NCBI GenBank assembly: GCA_014359885.1
Contig: JACIYN010000028.1
Coordinates: 62,001 to 126,000, forward strand
Length of the DNA stretch: 64,000 bases
Direction of reading: 5' to 3'
From: Desulfacinum sp.
Lineage (GTDB): Bacteria; Desulfobacterota; Syntrophobacteria; Syntrophobacterales; DSM-9756
Shown: piece by piece, positions 55,686 to 64,000 of the stretch
Layout of the letters: the number at the start of each line of letters is the position of its first letter
Numbering within the stretch: the first letter of the stretch is position 1
Position numbers and translations under genes: made by a program
Notes under the pieces: generated by a model
Seen by the model: the letters and a program-made list of their open reading frames with translations, nothing else
What the model was told of the DNA's origin: nothing
Databases searched by the model: none

Positions 55686-55976
55686 ATGCAGCATGTGACG
55701 TTGGAACAGGCACGGATCATGGCGACGCAGGAACTGGAGCACCTGAAGTCCATGGTGCTCACCTGGAAGGCCAGCTACCAGGGCATGGCCGGCGATGAGG
55801 GGGACAACGACTTCCTGGTCCTGGAGTTCGTCCAGGAGATCGAGGAGTACATGGTTCCCTTCGTTCGGCGGATGCACGTGACCGAGCAGTTGACCGACCA
55901 ACAGGTGAGCGACTTTCTGGACTTCTGCTACATGCAGGCCAAGGACCTGCGGGCGTCTTTCAACAAGGAGGGTTAG
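55686..55976 (+). CDS. all-helical small protein
   Basis: The 96-residue acidic protein seems to be helices throughout: TLEQARIMATQELEHLKSMV, FLVLEFVQEIEEYMVPFVRR and TDQQVSDFLDFCYMQAKDLR. It has no membrane segment, no signal peptide and one Cys. The start at 55686 is favoured over an in-frame one inside the previous gene. It lies 7 bases after that gene and 1 base before the next. No family recognised; a subunit or carrier is possible. Confidence 0.7.
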   Translation: MQHVTLEQARIMATQELEHLKSMVLTWKASYQGMAGDEGDNDFLVLEFVQEIEEYMVPFVRRMHVTEQLTDQQVSDFLDFCYMQAKDLRASFNKEG

Positions 55977-55977
55977 C

Positions 55978-56397
55978 ATGCCCGAAAAATGCCGAGTGAG
56001 TGTGTGCGGATTCGACCCCATGCTGGTCAGGGGTTACGTGAAGACGGGCTACCGGGCCCTTTGGTGGTACCTGCCCGATGATGTGTACAATGATTTCAAG
56101 GTCAAGCCCGGCGACAAGGTGATCGGGCGGCTCCTGGCCGTCTACAACCCCAAGGGGGAGAAGACGGCGGAGCCCAACGAGGACTTCCGCTGGGAAACCT
56201 CCAAGGAGACGGGCTACGCGGTGGTGCTTCCTCCCGAGGTGATCACCAAGTACGAACTCACCGAGTTCCATTTCATCGAGCTGGTGATCAACAAGATCAA
56301 CGAGCAGGATGTGTATCGCGGGGAGGAAAAGAAGACCAAGTGGTGGCCCAAGGAAAAGATGAAACTCAGCTACTTCCTGCCCTATGCGGCGCCCTAA
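55978..56397 (+). CDS. small beta-rich protein with possible AbrB-like segment
   Basis: The 139-residue protein begins MPEKCRVSVCGFDPMLVRGY and contains KPGDKVIGRLLAVYNPKGE. GYAVVLPPEVITKYELTEFH then FIELVINKI follow, which loosely resemble the strand-turn-strand of AbrB/SpoVT folds or a double-psi barrel. The DNA-binding interpretation is weak. The ATG follows AAGGAGGGTTAGC, one base after the previous stop. It is the last gene before a terminator, so it is probably part of the same functional unit. Confidence 0.7.
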   Translation: MPEKCRVSVCGFDPMLVRGYVKTGYRALWWYLPDDVYNDFKVKPGDKVIGRLLAVYNPKGEKTAEPNEDFRWETSKETGYAVVLPPEVITKYELTEFHFIELVINKINEQDVYRGEEKKTKWWPKEKMKLSYFLPYAAP

Positions 56398-56410
56398 GCG
56401 CGTGAACGCG

Positions 56411-56455
56411 GGCCCTCCATCAATCGGCTCCGGCCGCATGGTGGAGGGCCGTTTC
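56411..56455 (+). terminator. likely terminator of the CoA-transferase operon
   Basis: GGCCCTCCA at 56411 pairs with TGGAGGGCC at 56442, with a smaller CGGC/GCCG stem in the loop, and GTTTCCGTT follows. The T-run is imperfect. It sits 14 bases after the last small gene. Confidence 0.65.
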
Positions 56456-56546
56456 CGTTGCGTCCCGCCATCAATCACTTCGCGCCCGCCGTGTGCGTTG
56501 GAAATGAACCGGACGATTCCTGCACCCCAAGGAGCGAAAGGATCCC

Positions 56547-57797
56547 ATGATGCACCCCATGCCCCGGATCCCCCAAGACGACAACCTGAAATGCACCCCC
56601 TACGATCTGGAAAAACCGACGCAAGCCTGGACCCGACTGTCGGAGCTTTTCGAGCTTGACGATCCGCTGCTGAAAAGAACGTTCTTTCTGGAAGGCTATG
56701 ACTTTTCGTCCAATGTGTATGTGGTGGAAGACGACGGCTTCACCATCATCGATCCGGGAAACGACTACACGGCTTTTTTGCAATTTTTTGATCTGGGGTT
56801 CGACCCGGCGCAGGTGAAACGCGTCTGGGTGACCCACGGTCATTTCGATCATGCCATGGGGGTCCTGGAGCTCGCCAAGTACAGGGCGATCCGGGAAAAG
56901 GCCGCCATGGAGGTGATCCTGCACGAGGCGGGCCCCGAGGAGCTCAAGAAGGATCTTGAGGAACTGGGCTTTCCGGTGCGCCTTGTTCGCGGCGGAGAGA
57001 CCTTGTCCACGGGGCGCTTTCAGCTTCAGGTGATTCATACCCCCGGTCATACGGCGGACGGGATTTGCTTCTACCATGGCGATTCAGGAGTTCTCTTCAG
57101 CGGGGACGCCGTCCTGCCCCATGGTCTTTCGGCGCCCGACAAGCACGGAGGCGGGCGGCTGGATCATCTTCTCTTTGCCTTACGGGAACTCTTGGATCTT
57201 CCCGTCACCCATCTTCTGCCCGGACACGGGTGGCCGGTCAAGGACCTGGGCAAGCGGGTGGTGGAGGCCAGCTATGAGGAGATGATCAAGCACATGATCG
57301 GAGCGATGGCGGAAGTGTCCTGCGAGGTGGCGGCTCGACACCTGGTCGGAAAGGGCCTGCTGGTGGAGGCCTTGTATTGCGCGGACAAGGCTTTGCGGTT
57401 CCAGGCAAGGGATGCCCGGGCGCTTCGCATCAAGGTCATGTGTCTCAATGATATGGGGCGGTTCGAGGAGGCCTTGGGCGCCGTTTCCGAGCTGGAGGCC
57501 CTGGTGGGGAGAGCGGAGGATGCGGACCCGGTTTTCGTAAAGACCGCCCGCGGCTACGCCCTCATGGGCTTGGGGCGATACGCCGAGGCGTTGGACCACT
57601 TTGACGCGCTGCTCCAGGACAACCCGGAACTCAAAGACGTGCAAATGTACAAGGGAATGGCGCTCTACCTTTCGGGGCGTCAGGAAGAGGCTCTGGATAT
57701 CGAGGTTTTTCAAAAAGAATTCGTGGGTCGATTCAAGGAAGAGATTCTTAAGAAAGCGGAGGTCCGGAAGGAGTCGGCCCAAAACCCGTCCCGCTAG
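56547..57797 (+). CDS. metallo-beta-lactamase-fold hydrolase with TPR-like C-terminus
   Basis: Residues ~40-240 are a metallo-beta-lactamase domain: THGHFDHAMGV supplies the HxHxDH zinc ligands, VIHTPGHTADG the next His, FSGDAVLP the bridging Asp and LLPGHGWPV the last His. Residues ~265-400 read as two or three TPR-like helical pairs (ARGYALMGLGRYAEALDHFDAL is the clearest). Such hydrolases cleave thioesters, phosphodiesters or glyoxalase-type substrates. A thioester substrate would suit the preceding CoA-transferases, but a terminator separates them. Confidence 0.87.
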   Translation: MMHPMPRIPQDDNLKCTPYDLEKPTQAWTRLSELFELDDPLLKRTFFLEGYDFSSNVYVVEDDGFTIIDPGNDYTAFLQFFDLGFDPAQVKRVWVTHGHFDHAMGVLELAKYRAIREKAAMEVILHEAGPEELKKDLEELGFPVRLVRGGETLSTGRFQLQVIHTPGHTADGICFYHGDSGVLFSGDAVLPHGLSAPDKHGGGRLDHLLFALRELLDLPVTHLLPGHGWPVKDLGKRVVEASYEEMIKHMIGAMAEVSCEVAARHLVGKGLLVEALYCADKALRFQARDARALRIKVMCLNDMGRFEEALGAVSELEALVGRAEDADPVFVKTARGYALMGLGRYAEALDHFDALLQDNPELKDVQMYKGMALYLSGRQEEALDIEVFQKEFVGRFKEEILKKAEVRKESAQNPSR

Positions 57798-57849
57798 AAC
57801 CCACAACCGGCACCGCTGAGGGTGCCGGGACGAAAGATATTCGAGTCCG

Positions 57850-58296
57850 ATGGCCTTGAATAGGGAGCCACCCACTATCGTTGTGTGGATATCCCACCCG
57901 GAGACGCGCGACCATGTGCTCGGGGTCCTGGCTCGCAATGAGTATCGGGCGCGGGCCGTGGAATCGGAAGCGGACCTCTTGCAGGAGCTTTCACCTGCCC
58001 GGCGGGGGATCGTGTTTCTGGACAGCGGGATCATCCAGCACTACGGACCCACGCTCTACAGCCGGATCCGGCGGGCGTGTGCGGGCTGCCGCATGATTTT
58101 GCTCTGCAGCCGCGAAAGCCGCACGCTCATCCGGGAAGCCATGGAGGCGGGTGTTTACGGGTGTGTGGTGGAACCCTACGCGCCGTGGGAGATGGAAACC
58201 ATGGTGCGCCACATCCTGGCGGACTTTCCCGAAGATGCGGCCGGGCCCCCCGATTCGAACCGTCCGGAAAAGGAAGGCGCCGGACGCCCCTCCTGA
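57850..58296 (+). CDS. degenerate response-regulator receiver-like protein
   Basis: The 148-residue protein follows the receiver fold: TIVVWISHPETRDHVLGVL, GIVFLDSGIIQ with an Asp at the phospho-acceptor position, MILLCSRES and AGVYGCVVEPYAPWEME. The acidic pair after the first strand is missing (SHPE) and the conserved Lys before Pro is Glu (EPY), so normal phosphorylation is doubtful. A short disordered tail replaces an output domain. It follows the lactamase-fold gene by 52 bases. Confidence 0.7.
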   Translation: MALNREPPTIVVWISHPETRDHVLGVLARNEYRARAVESEADLLQELSPARRGIVFLDSGIIQHYGPTLYSRIRRACAGCRMILLCSRESRTLIREAMEAGVYGCVVEPYAPWEMETMVRHILADFPEDAAGPPDSNRPEKEGAGRPS

Positions 58297-58926
58297 CCTA
58301 TTCCCCTCCTTGCAAAAGAAAAAGCCCGCCGGAACCGAAGCGCTACGCCTGTCGGACCAACGCATCTGTCTTGGAGTCCCGGATGGCCAGGAGCTTGTCC
58401 GACAATGGCTCTCCGGCTCAAGATGCCGGAGGTTTGGGTTGCCCTCGTAGCCGCGGGGCTTGAGCACCGCGGAAAGGGGGCATCGTAACCCCATGAAGTC
58501 ATAGGGAATACCCGAAGGTCTGCCCGAAGTTCGAGGATTGCTCCGCAGCCCTAAAGGGCTGCGCTACGAAAAAAGCGGTCTTGCCCGGAGTTCTCAAACG
58601 AGCTCCCAGGATGGTGATCCGGGTGTAGGGGCGAAAGATCTTTCGCTCCTGTCACTGTTCACCCGTCATCGTCCATGAAGCGGTGATCCGGTTTTTACAG
58701 CAAGTTATGGGCGCCCCCTTGCGCGGGTTGACGGTTTCGGGAGTTGTTGGAGAGCCTCCAGGGGATTTCCAATGGGCAATGGGGAGGAATCGACGCCGAT
58801 GGGTTCGTCCTCTTGGGCGGGAACTCTCTCCCCTTTTCAAAGGCGCGCGGCGGGATTGCCGTTGGCTGCAGCGCGGAGCCCCACGACCAAGAGGGGCGGT
58901 TCGAGAACCGCCCCTTTTTCGACCGG
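58297..58926. repeat. repeat-rich gap between convergent genes
   Basis: This gene-free stretch holds four REP-like hairpins. They are a CCGCGGGGC type near 58449, GCAGCCC-TAAA-GGGCTGC at 58545-58562, AGGGGCGAAAGA/TCTTTCGCTCCT at 58627-58650 (one mismatch) and AGGGGCGGTTC-GA-GAACCGCCCCT at 58892-58915. The last is followed by TTTTTC, so on the plus strand it can act as a terminator just past the end of the aldehyde oxidoreductase gene. Confidence 0.85.
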
Positions 58927-60663
58927 CTACCAGTTGAAGACTTTGTCCAGGTCTTCGTCCGGAACGTCGAAGGTCACGTTGTGCGGCGGGATGGGTTCGT
59001 TCTTGAAGTAGTCCGGCAGGCGGTCGTGCTTGGACGTGAAGCCGGCCTTCAGGTTGAATTCCCGTTCCATGGCCAGCACCTTCTTGCCCAGCTCGGTCAC
59101 ATCATCCGCCGTCATGTTCAGACCGTAGAAGGCGTTGATCATGTCGATCAGGGCCTGGAAGGTTTCGGGCTGGTCCATGATGGCGAAGGCGATGAACAGG
59201 CACATGCCCGTGGAATCGATGGCCGCCGTGGCGATCTGAAGGTTCCGGGAAAGCTCCACCTGTCCTTGCGGGGAGAGGGGATCCACGTCGCCGCCCACCT
59301 TCAGGATGTTGGTGGCGACGGCGTAGCCTGCCGTATGGTCGGCCCCCATGGTGCTGGTGGCGTAGGTGACGCCGATGCCCTTGACGGCCCGGGGATCGTA
59401 GGCGGGCATGGCCTGGCCCTTGACCACCGGCACGCGTTCCACGCCGAAGACCTTGCCGGTGACCGCCGCGCCGCTTCCCAGGATGCGTCCCAGGGGCGTG
59501 CCCTTGCCCACCTCTTTCACCAGCTCGATGGCCGCCTGGGCGTCTCCGAACTTGGCCAGTCCGGCGTCCATGGCTACGGCGATGGTGGCGCCCATTTCGA
59601 TGGTGTCCAGCCCGATGTCGTCATCCAGAAAGTCCAGCTGGGCGATGGCGTCCAGATCGTCGATGCCGCAGTTGCCGCCGTGGGCCCAAACGGTCTCGTA
59701 TTCGGGCTGCTTGGTCACGTAGTTGCCGTCCTTGTCCACGTAGATGCCCGAGCAGCGGATGACGCAGCCCCGGTGGCATCCGTGGGTGGGGTTGCCGCCC
59801 CGAGCCTTTTCCGTTTCCGCCTGGGTCTCCCCGCTGATCTTGGCGGCCCCGGCGAACCGGCCTTCCTTGAAGTTGTAGGTGGGGTAGGCGCCGGCTTCGT
59901 TGATCACGTTGGTGAGGACATTGGTCCCGTAGGCGGGAAGCCCTTCGCCCGTCACCGGGTGTTTGCGGAGCCCTTCCACGAAGCGCTTGTTGGCGTCCTT
60001 GAAGGCTTCCGGATCCTTGGGCGAACGCATCTTCATGCCCGTATCGTCCAACACGATGAGCTTGACGCCCTTGGAGCCCATGACGGCTCCCACGCCGCCC
60101 CGTCCGGCATGGCGCGTGGGCCGGAGTTCCGGGTCGGTGCAGGCGATGGAGGCGGCGCCCAGCTTCATTTCGCCCGCCTGGCCGATGGAGATGCAGGCGA
60201 TCTTGTCGCCGAATTCTTCCTTGGCCTTTTCCACCGTCTTGTAGTTGCCCAAGCCCTTGAGGTCGTTGGCGGGAAGGACCTTCACGCCGTCCTTGTTGAT
60301 GACGACCTTGTAGAGCGTGTCATCCTTGGGCTTTCCTTCCAGGACGATGGCCGCGTAGCCCAATCGCCCCAGGACCTGCGCCGCCTGACCGCCCGCGTTG
60401 GCTTCCTTGATGCCGCCGGTGAGGGGGCTCTTGCACCCCACGGAAATGCGTCCGCTCATGGCGCCAGCGCTCCCGCTCAAAAGCCCCGGGGCGATGACCA
60501 GCTTGTTCTGGGCGCTCAAGGGATGGCAGGTGGGCGGTACCTCCTTGGACACAATGGCCGATGTGAGGGCGCGGCCCCCCAGTCCCGCATAGTCTCCAAC
60601 AGGTTCCACCGACACCTTGGGGCCGCCATCGGCTCCCATGTCGATACGCAAGATCTTGTCCAT
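58927..60663 (-). CDS. aor: aldehyde:ferredoxin oxidoreductase (tungsten/molybdopterin)
   Basis: AOR interconverts aldehydes and acids using ferredoxin. The 578-residue protein opens KILRIDMG and has GRALTSAIV, KSPLTGGIKEANAGG (pterin binding), RHAGRGGVGAVMGSKG, the iron-sulfur ligands in THGCHRGCVIRCSG with a distal Cys in STGMCLF, and DLDAIAQLDFLDD. The ATG at 60661-60663 follows AAGGAGGATGCC. With the alcohol dehydrogenase upstream on the same strand it could oxidise alcohols through aldehydes to acids, which would then need CoA activation. Substrate range cannot be told from sequence. Confidence 0.95.
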   Translation of the reverse strand: MDKILRIDMGADGGPKVSVEPVGDYAGLGGRALTSAIVSKEVPPTCHPLSAQNKLVIAPGLLSGSAGAMSGRISVGCKSPLTGGIKEANAGGQAAQVLGRLGYAAIVLEGKPKDDTLYKVVINKDGVKVLPANDLKGLGNYKTVEKAKEEFGDKIACISIGQAGEMKLGAASIACTDPELRPTRHAGRGGVGAVMGSKGVKLIVLDDTGMKMRSPKDPEAFKDANKRFVEGLRKHPVTGEGLPAYGTNVLTNVINEAGAYPTYNFKEGRFAGAAKISGETQAETEKARGGNPTHGCHRGCVIRCSGIYVDKDGNYVTKQPEYETVWAHGGNCGIDDLDAIAQLDFLDDDIGLDTIEMGATIAVAMDAGLAKFGDAQAAIELVKEVGKGTPLGRILGSGAAVTGKVFGVERVPVVKGQAMPAYDPRAVKGIGVTYATSTMGADHTAGYAVATNILKVGGDVDPLSPQGQVELSRNLQIATAAIDSTGMCLFIAFAIMDQPETFQALIDMINAFYGLNMTADDVTELGKKVLAMEREFNLKAGFTSKHDRLPDYFKNEPIPPHNVTFDVPDEDLDKVFNW

Positions 60664-60858
60664 GGCATCCTCCTTACAAGGTGAAGGACATGATGATAAG
60701 GATCCGGAAATCACGCAATGCCGTCATGTGTGGCATCCCCCGGTCCGCCTCCGGCCCGAAGGAGACACGACCCTGATGGACTTGGCCGTGCTCCCGCGCA
60801 GCCCCACGGCCCCTGGGATCGCCCGAAGGTACTGATCCTATGTAACGATTTTCGGATA

Positions 60859-60875
60859 GGCTGTAAATCTGCCAA
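60859..60875 (-). promoter_or_regulatory. candidate sigma-54 promoter before aor
   Basis: On the minus strand TTGGCAGATTTACAGCC keeps GG, ten bases and GC, the sigma-54 core. It lies about 196 bases before the aor start. The rest of the gap 60664-61042 shows no gene. Confidence 0.35.
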
Positions 60876-61042
60876 AAAAGGCATAACGGTTCCGCCCCGC
60901 CCCCTTTTATCCCGACTGGCTGGAGACAAGGAATGACAATGAAAGGACATCCCCGACTCCCCAAAATGGGAATCGGGGATGGAGCCCCGGCGGGCCTACG
61001 GCAACGATGCCCATGCGTCGAATGCAGCTTCAGACAGGAAGC

Positions 61043-62209
61043 TTACAAGGCGTTCTTGTAGATTTGAATCACATCTTCCAGGGTGGGACACCTGGGGTTG
61101 GTTAAGCCGCATGCATCCTTTTGGGCGTTTTCCGCCATAATGGGAATGTCCCTTTCCTTGACCCCCAGTTCGCTCAGCCCGCGAGGGATCCCCACATCTC
61201 GGGAGAGGACCGTAATGGCCTCCAAAGCCTTCTCCGCGGCGCTTCGCGTGGACAGTCCTGTGATGTTTTCCCCCATGGCGACGGCCATATCGGCAAACCG
61301 GTCCATCTTGGCGATCAGATTGAATCGTTGCACGTGGGGCAACAAGATGGCATTGCAAACGCCGTGGGGCAGATCGTAGAAACCGCCCAACTGATGGGCC
61401 ATGGCATGCACATGGCCCAGGCTCGCGTTATTGAAGGCCATGCCGGCCAGGTATTCCGCATAGGCCATCTTGTCACGCGCTTCCGTGTCGGATCCGTTGG
61501 CCACCGCAGCCCGGAGGTTGTCCGCAATGAGCTCGATGGCCTTGAGGGCGCAGGCATCGGTCACCGGAGTGGCGATGGTGGACACATACGCTTCCACTGC
61601 ATGAGTGAGGGCGTCCATTCCAGTGGCGGCCGTGAGAGCGGGCGGCATGCCCATCATGAGCAGTGGGTCGTTGATGGCCACATTGGGGGTCACCCTCCAG
61701 TCCACAATGGCCATTTTTACTTTCGTGTCCGTATTGGTAATGATGCAAAAGCGGGTCATCTCGCTGGCCGTGCCCGCTGTGGTGTTCACCGCAATGAAGG
61801 GCGGCATGGCCTTGCTCGACTTGTCGATGCCTTCGTAATCGCGGATGTGACCGCCGTTGGTTGCGACAATGCCGATGCCCTTGGCACAATCATGGGCGCT
61901 TCCGCCACCCAGAGAGATAATCAGATCGCAACGGTTTTCCTGAAAAATCTTGAGCCCGTCGTGGACGTTCACGTCCGTGGGGTTGGGTACCGTTTCATCG
62001 AAAACCACCACATCCAATCCCGTGTCCTTCTTGATGAGTTGGATGATCTCATCGGCGATACCCGCTGAGACGATCCCTTTGTCCGTACACAAGAAGGGCT
62101 TCTTTCCGCCCAGCACCTTGATCTGATTGCCGATCTCCTTGTGAGATCCAATGCCCATCAGCGTCACCGTGGGAATGTAGAATCCGTACACCTGTTCCTT
62201 GACCGCCAT
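61043..62209 (-). CDS. iron-containing (group III) alcohol dehydrogenase
   Basis: The 388-residue protein reduces aldehydes or oxidises alcohols with NAD(P). IISLGGGSAHDCAKGIG binds the nucleotide. NTTAGTASEMTRF is the family's second motif. The Fe ligands are Asp and His in GMDALTHAVEAY and the His residues in HAMAHQLGGFYDLPHG. The ATG follows AGGAGGTGTGTC. The neighbouring aldehyde oxidoreductase and a sigma-54 regulator frame it as an inducible alcohol/aldehyde module. Confidence 0.95.
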   Translation of the reverse strand: MAVKEQVYGFYIPTVTLMGIGSHKEIGNQIKVLGGKKPFLCTDKGIVSAGIADEIIQLIKKDTGLDVVVFDETVPNPTDVNVHDGLKIFQENRCDLIISLGGGSAHDCAKGIGIVATNGGHIRDYEGIDKSSKAMPPFIAVNTTAGTASEMTRFCIITNTDTKVKMAIVDWRVTPNVAINDPLLMMGMPPALTAATGMDALTHAVEAYVSTIATPVTDACALKAIELIADNLRAAVANGSDTEARDKMAYAEYLAGMAFNNASLGHVHAMAHQLGGFYDLPHGVCNAILLPHVQRFNLIAKMDRFADMAVAMGENITGLSTRSAAEKALEAITVLSRDVGIPRGLSELGVKERDIPIMAENAQKDACGLTNPRCPTLEDVIQIYKNAL

Positions 62210-62283
62210 GACACACCTCCTGCGAAAACATGGGAAACATCTTGCATGCGCACCTTCCCTGTGAAGGGCACGGCTCCGAGTGA

Positions 62284-62300
62284 GTCAAGATTGGTGCCAA
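62284..62300 (-). promoter_or_regulatory. candidate sigma-54 promoter before the alcohol dehydrogenase
   Basis: TTGGCACCAATCTTGAC on the minus strand has a perfect -24 TTGGCAC and correctly spaced -12 TTGA (usually TTGC). It lies 75 bases before the start codon, downstream of the gene for a sigma-54 activator. The gap 62210-62587 holds no gene. Confidence 0.5.
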
Positions 62301-62587
62301 GAAAATAAAGTCTGTGAAAACCAGCCTCTAGGCGATCGGGGCCGTAAAGACCGCCCATCTCCTGTGTCATGGTGGCACAGATGCCGAACCCGGAGGCCGC
62401 TGCAAAGGCCGATTCCAGATCCCGGCCCCACCCCGAAAAGCCCATGGCGCACACACCGCCCCAACGGGGAGTTCAGGGCAGGCAAAAGGTTTCAGGGTCC
62501 GGACTCTTTGGGCGTGTCCTTTTGTCCAGGGGGGGACGGCGGGGTGTGTCAGAAAGTTACAATGGGGGAAGCCTTGCCTTGGTGTGG

Positions 62588-63931
62588 TCAGTCTTCCAGA
62601 GCGTAGTCCTTGATTTTTCGATAGAGGGTGCGGCGGCTGATTCCTAGGGCCCGGGCCGTCTCCGTCTTGTTTCCCCCGAAGAGTGCCAGCGTTTTCTGTA
62701 TATGGAGGCGTTCCATGTCTTGGAGGGAAAGGCATTGGAAGGGGTGCGCGTTCGCGGGGGGCAAGTCGCCGGTCAGTTCCCTTGGGAGGCTGTTGGGCAG
62801 GATGATTCGATTCTCGCTGAGAATGACGCAGCGCTCCAAAACATTTCTCAATTCCCGCACATTGCCCGGCCAGTGGTAGGCCATGAGATGGGCCAACGCT
62901 TCGTCCGTCACCTGGTAGGGGGCGGCCCGCTTGCTGAGAAGGCCTAAAAGATACTCCACAAGCAAAGGGATGTCCTCCCGCCGCTCCCGCAAAGGAGGAA
63001 GGTGAATGTGGAAAATGTTCAGCCGGTGATAAAGTGCCTCGTGGAAACGTCCGGCGTCCACTTCGGTCCTGAGGTCCCGATGGGTGGCGAAGAGGAATCG
63101 CACGTCCACCCGGCGTTCCTTTCGTTCCCCGACGCGCCGGTATCTCTTGGTTTCCAGGAGCCGAAGCAACGCGCCTTGCAAGTCCAACGGCATATCCCCG
63201 ATTTCGTCCAGGAACAGAGTTCCGCCATCGGCCAGACCGATCAACCCGTCCCTCGTTTCCACGGCGCCTGTGAACGCCCCCTTGGCGTAGCCGAACAGTT
63301 CACTGCGAAGCAGGTCCTTTTGAAGTGCGGCGCAGTTTTTGACCACGAAGGGACGATCGGAACGGCGGCTGAGGGCATGGATGGTGCGGGCCACCACGTC
63401 CTTTCCCGTGCCGGACTCACCGGTGATCAGTACGGACGTGTCATGAGGGGCCACTTTCTCGGCAAGACGGGCCACCTGCCGCATGGCGGCCGATCGGCCC
63501 ACAAGGCGAGGGGCTTGGGAACCCGTTCGCCCGTGCTGCAGGCGTCGGTTTTCCCGCTTGAGGCACACCCTCTCGAAGGCCTTGTCCAGAACCACTTCCA
63601 GCCGCTCCAGCTCGAACGGCTTGGTGATGTAGTCATAGGCTCCCAGCTTCATGGCCTTGAGAGCGCTCTCCACGGTTCCGTAGCCTGTGATCAGAATGAC
63701 CTCCACGTCCGGGAGAGTTTGCCGAAAAAGGCTCAAAAGGTCCAACCCGTCTCCGTCGGGCAGTCGGATGTCGGCGACGATAACGTCGAAGCTTTCCTCA
63801 CTCACCAGCTTTTCGGCAGCGGCCACGCTTTCGGCTGTTGTAACGGTGCGGTGAGGAGCGGTCAGTTCCCGTTCCGCCAGCTTTCGGATCGACACCTCGT
63901 CGTCAATGACCAAGACACGCATGGGCTTCAT
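62588..63931 (-). CDS. sigma-54-dependent response regulator (NtrC/AtoC family)
   Basis: The 447-residue protein has a receiver domain with the acidic pair in VLVIDDE, the phospho-acceptor in VIVADIRLPDGDG and the Lys in YDYITKPFE. The AAA domain has [28 protein letters not shown] and AYHWPGNVRELRNV. The C-terminal Fis-type HTH is NKTETARALGISRRTLYRKI. Its ATG overlaps the stop of the sensor-kinase gene in ATGA. The alcohol dehydrogenase and aldehyde oxidoreductase genes lie directly downstream and are likely targets. Confidence 0.96.
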   Translation of the reverse strand: MKPMRVLVIDDEVSIRKLAERELTAPHRTVTTAESVAAAEKLVSEESFDVIVADIRLPDGDGLDLLSLFRQTLPDVEVILITGYGTVESALKAMKLGAYDYITKPFELERLEVVLDKAFERVCLKRENRRLQHGRTGSQAPRLVGRSAAMRQVARLAEKVAPHDTSVLITGESGTGKDVVARTIHALSRRSDRPFVVKNCAALQKDLLRSELFGYAKGAFTGAVETRDGLIGLADGGTLFLDEIGDMPLDLQGALLRLLETKRYRRVGERKERRVDVRFLFATHRDLRTEVDAGRFHEALYHRLNIFHIHLPPLRERREDIPLLVEYLLGLLSKRAAPYQVTDEALAHLMAYHWPGNVRELRNVLERCVILSENRIILPNSLPRELTGDLPPANAHPFQCLSLQDMERLHIQKTLALFGGNKTETARALGISRRTLYRKIKDYALED

Positions 63932-64000
63932 GACATCTTCCTGAAAACCACCCGAAACACGGACCCTTGGCCGGGTTCGCTCTCCACTTCCATGGAGGCT
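63928..64000 (-). CDS. sensor histidine kinase, C-terminal end only
   Basis: The last 23 codons read MEVESEPGQGSVFRVVFRK and stop TGA. This is the end of a histidine-kinase ATPase domain, where the GxGSxF(R)V strand is conserved. The rest lies beyond the right edge. Four-base overlap with the response regulator indicates a cognate pair. Confidence 0.8.
   Translation of the reverse strand, partial: ASMEVESEPGQGSVFRVVFRKMS

Noticed and set aside
58927..60663. The Cx3Cx3C spacing of the AOR cluster ligands as an anomaly.
   Set aside because: I recall the CHxGCVIRC form from other deltaproteobacterial AOR-family enzymes, so it is probably a subfamily trait.

Overview
The window is a GC-rich bacterial chromosome segment with a Gram-negative outer membrane (BamA, LptD, LolCD, a full set of lipid A genes). 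It also carries anaerobe-type enzymes: an aldehyde:ferredoxin oxidoreductase, a small siroheme reductase, ferredoxins and a class III CoA-transferase pair. Gene order, the LpxI-type lipid A route, the many HDOD and sigma-54 regulators and the anaerobic enzymes suggest a deltaproteobacterium (Desulfobacterota), perhaps near the Syntrophobacteraceae. That placement is inference from gene content, not from a marker gene.

Layout. 1-4 kb: a kinase-like gene cut by the left edge, a broken REP-type transposase containing a perfect palindrome, a SWIM protein and a GIY-YIG protein. 4-7.3 kb: tmRNA with SmpB, then PTS enzyme I and HPr. 7.4-24.1 kb: a degenerate M50-like membrane protein faces a long leftward envelope block (lysS, lolC, lolD, bamA, skp, lpxD, fabZ, lpxA, lpxI fused to an oxidoreductase, lpxB, msbA, waaA). 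24.1-26.8 kb: tRNA-Arg, the ruins of an AAA ATPase and its partner, an exonuclease and a tiny basic protein. 26.8-29.6 kb: gckA-pyk, converting glycerate to pyruvate. 29.7-32.3 kb: two HDOD signalling proteins. 32.4-38.2 kb: leuB, a DUF523-DUF1722 protein, lptD and folC. 38.5-42.2 kb: an XRE-cupin regulator, then a four-gene redox cluster (siroheme reductase, HD protein, ferredoxin protein, cupin) with two FNR/HcpR-like boxes. 42.5-46.7 kb: a TIGR02757 protein, an amino-acid ABC transporter without its ATPase, glutaredoxin with ferredoxin:thioredoxin reductase, and dus. 46.7-58.3 kb: an HDOD-GAF protein, a sigma-54 activator, a tight six-gene operon (two CoA-transferases plus four small proteins), a metallo-beta-lactamase/TPR protein and a degenerate receiver. 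58.9-64 kb: tungsten aldehyde oxidoreductase, iron alcohol dehydrogenase and a sigma-54 two-component system.

The best candidate for an undescribed system is the operon at 52046-56397. Two divergent CaiB/BaiF CoA-transferases, both with an N-terminal extension and the catalytic Asp, are followed within a few bases of one another by a zinc-ribbon protein, a five-cysteine protein, an all-helical protein and a protein with possible AbrB-like strands. A sigma-54 activator lies upstream and aldehyde/alcohol oxidation genes lie downstream. Other points of interest are the LpxI-oxidoreductase fusion, the paired FNR/HcpR-like boxes, dispersed palindromes related to the transposase remnant, and heptanucleotide tandem arrays between genes.
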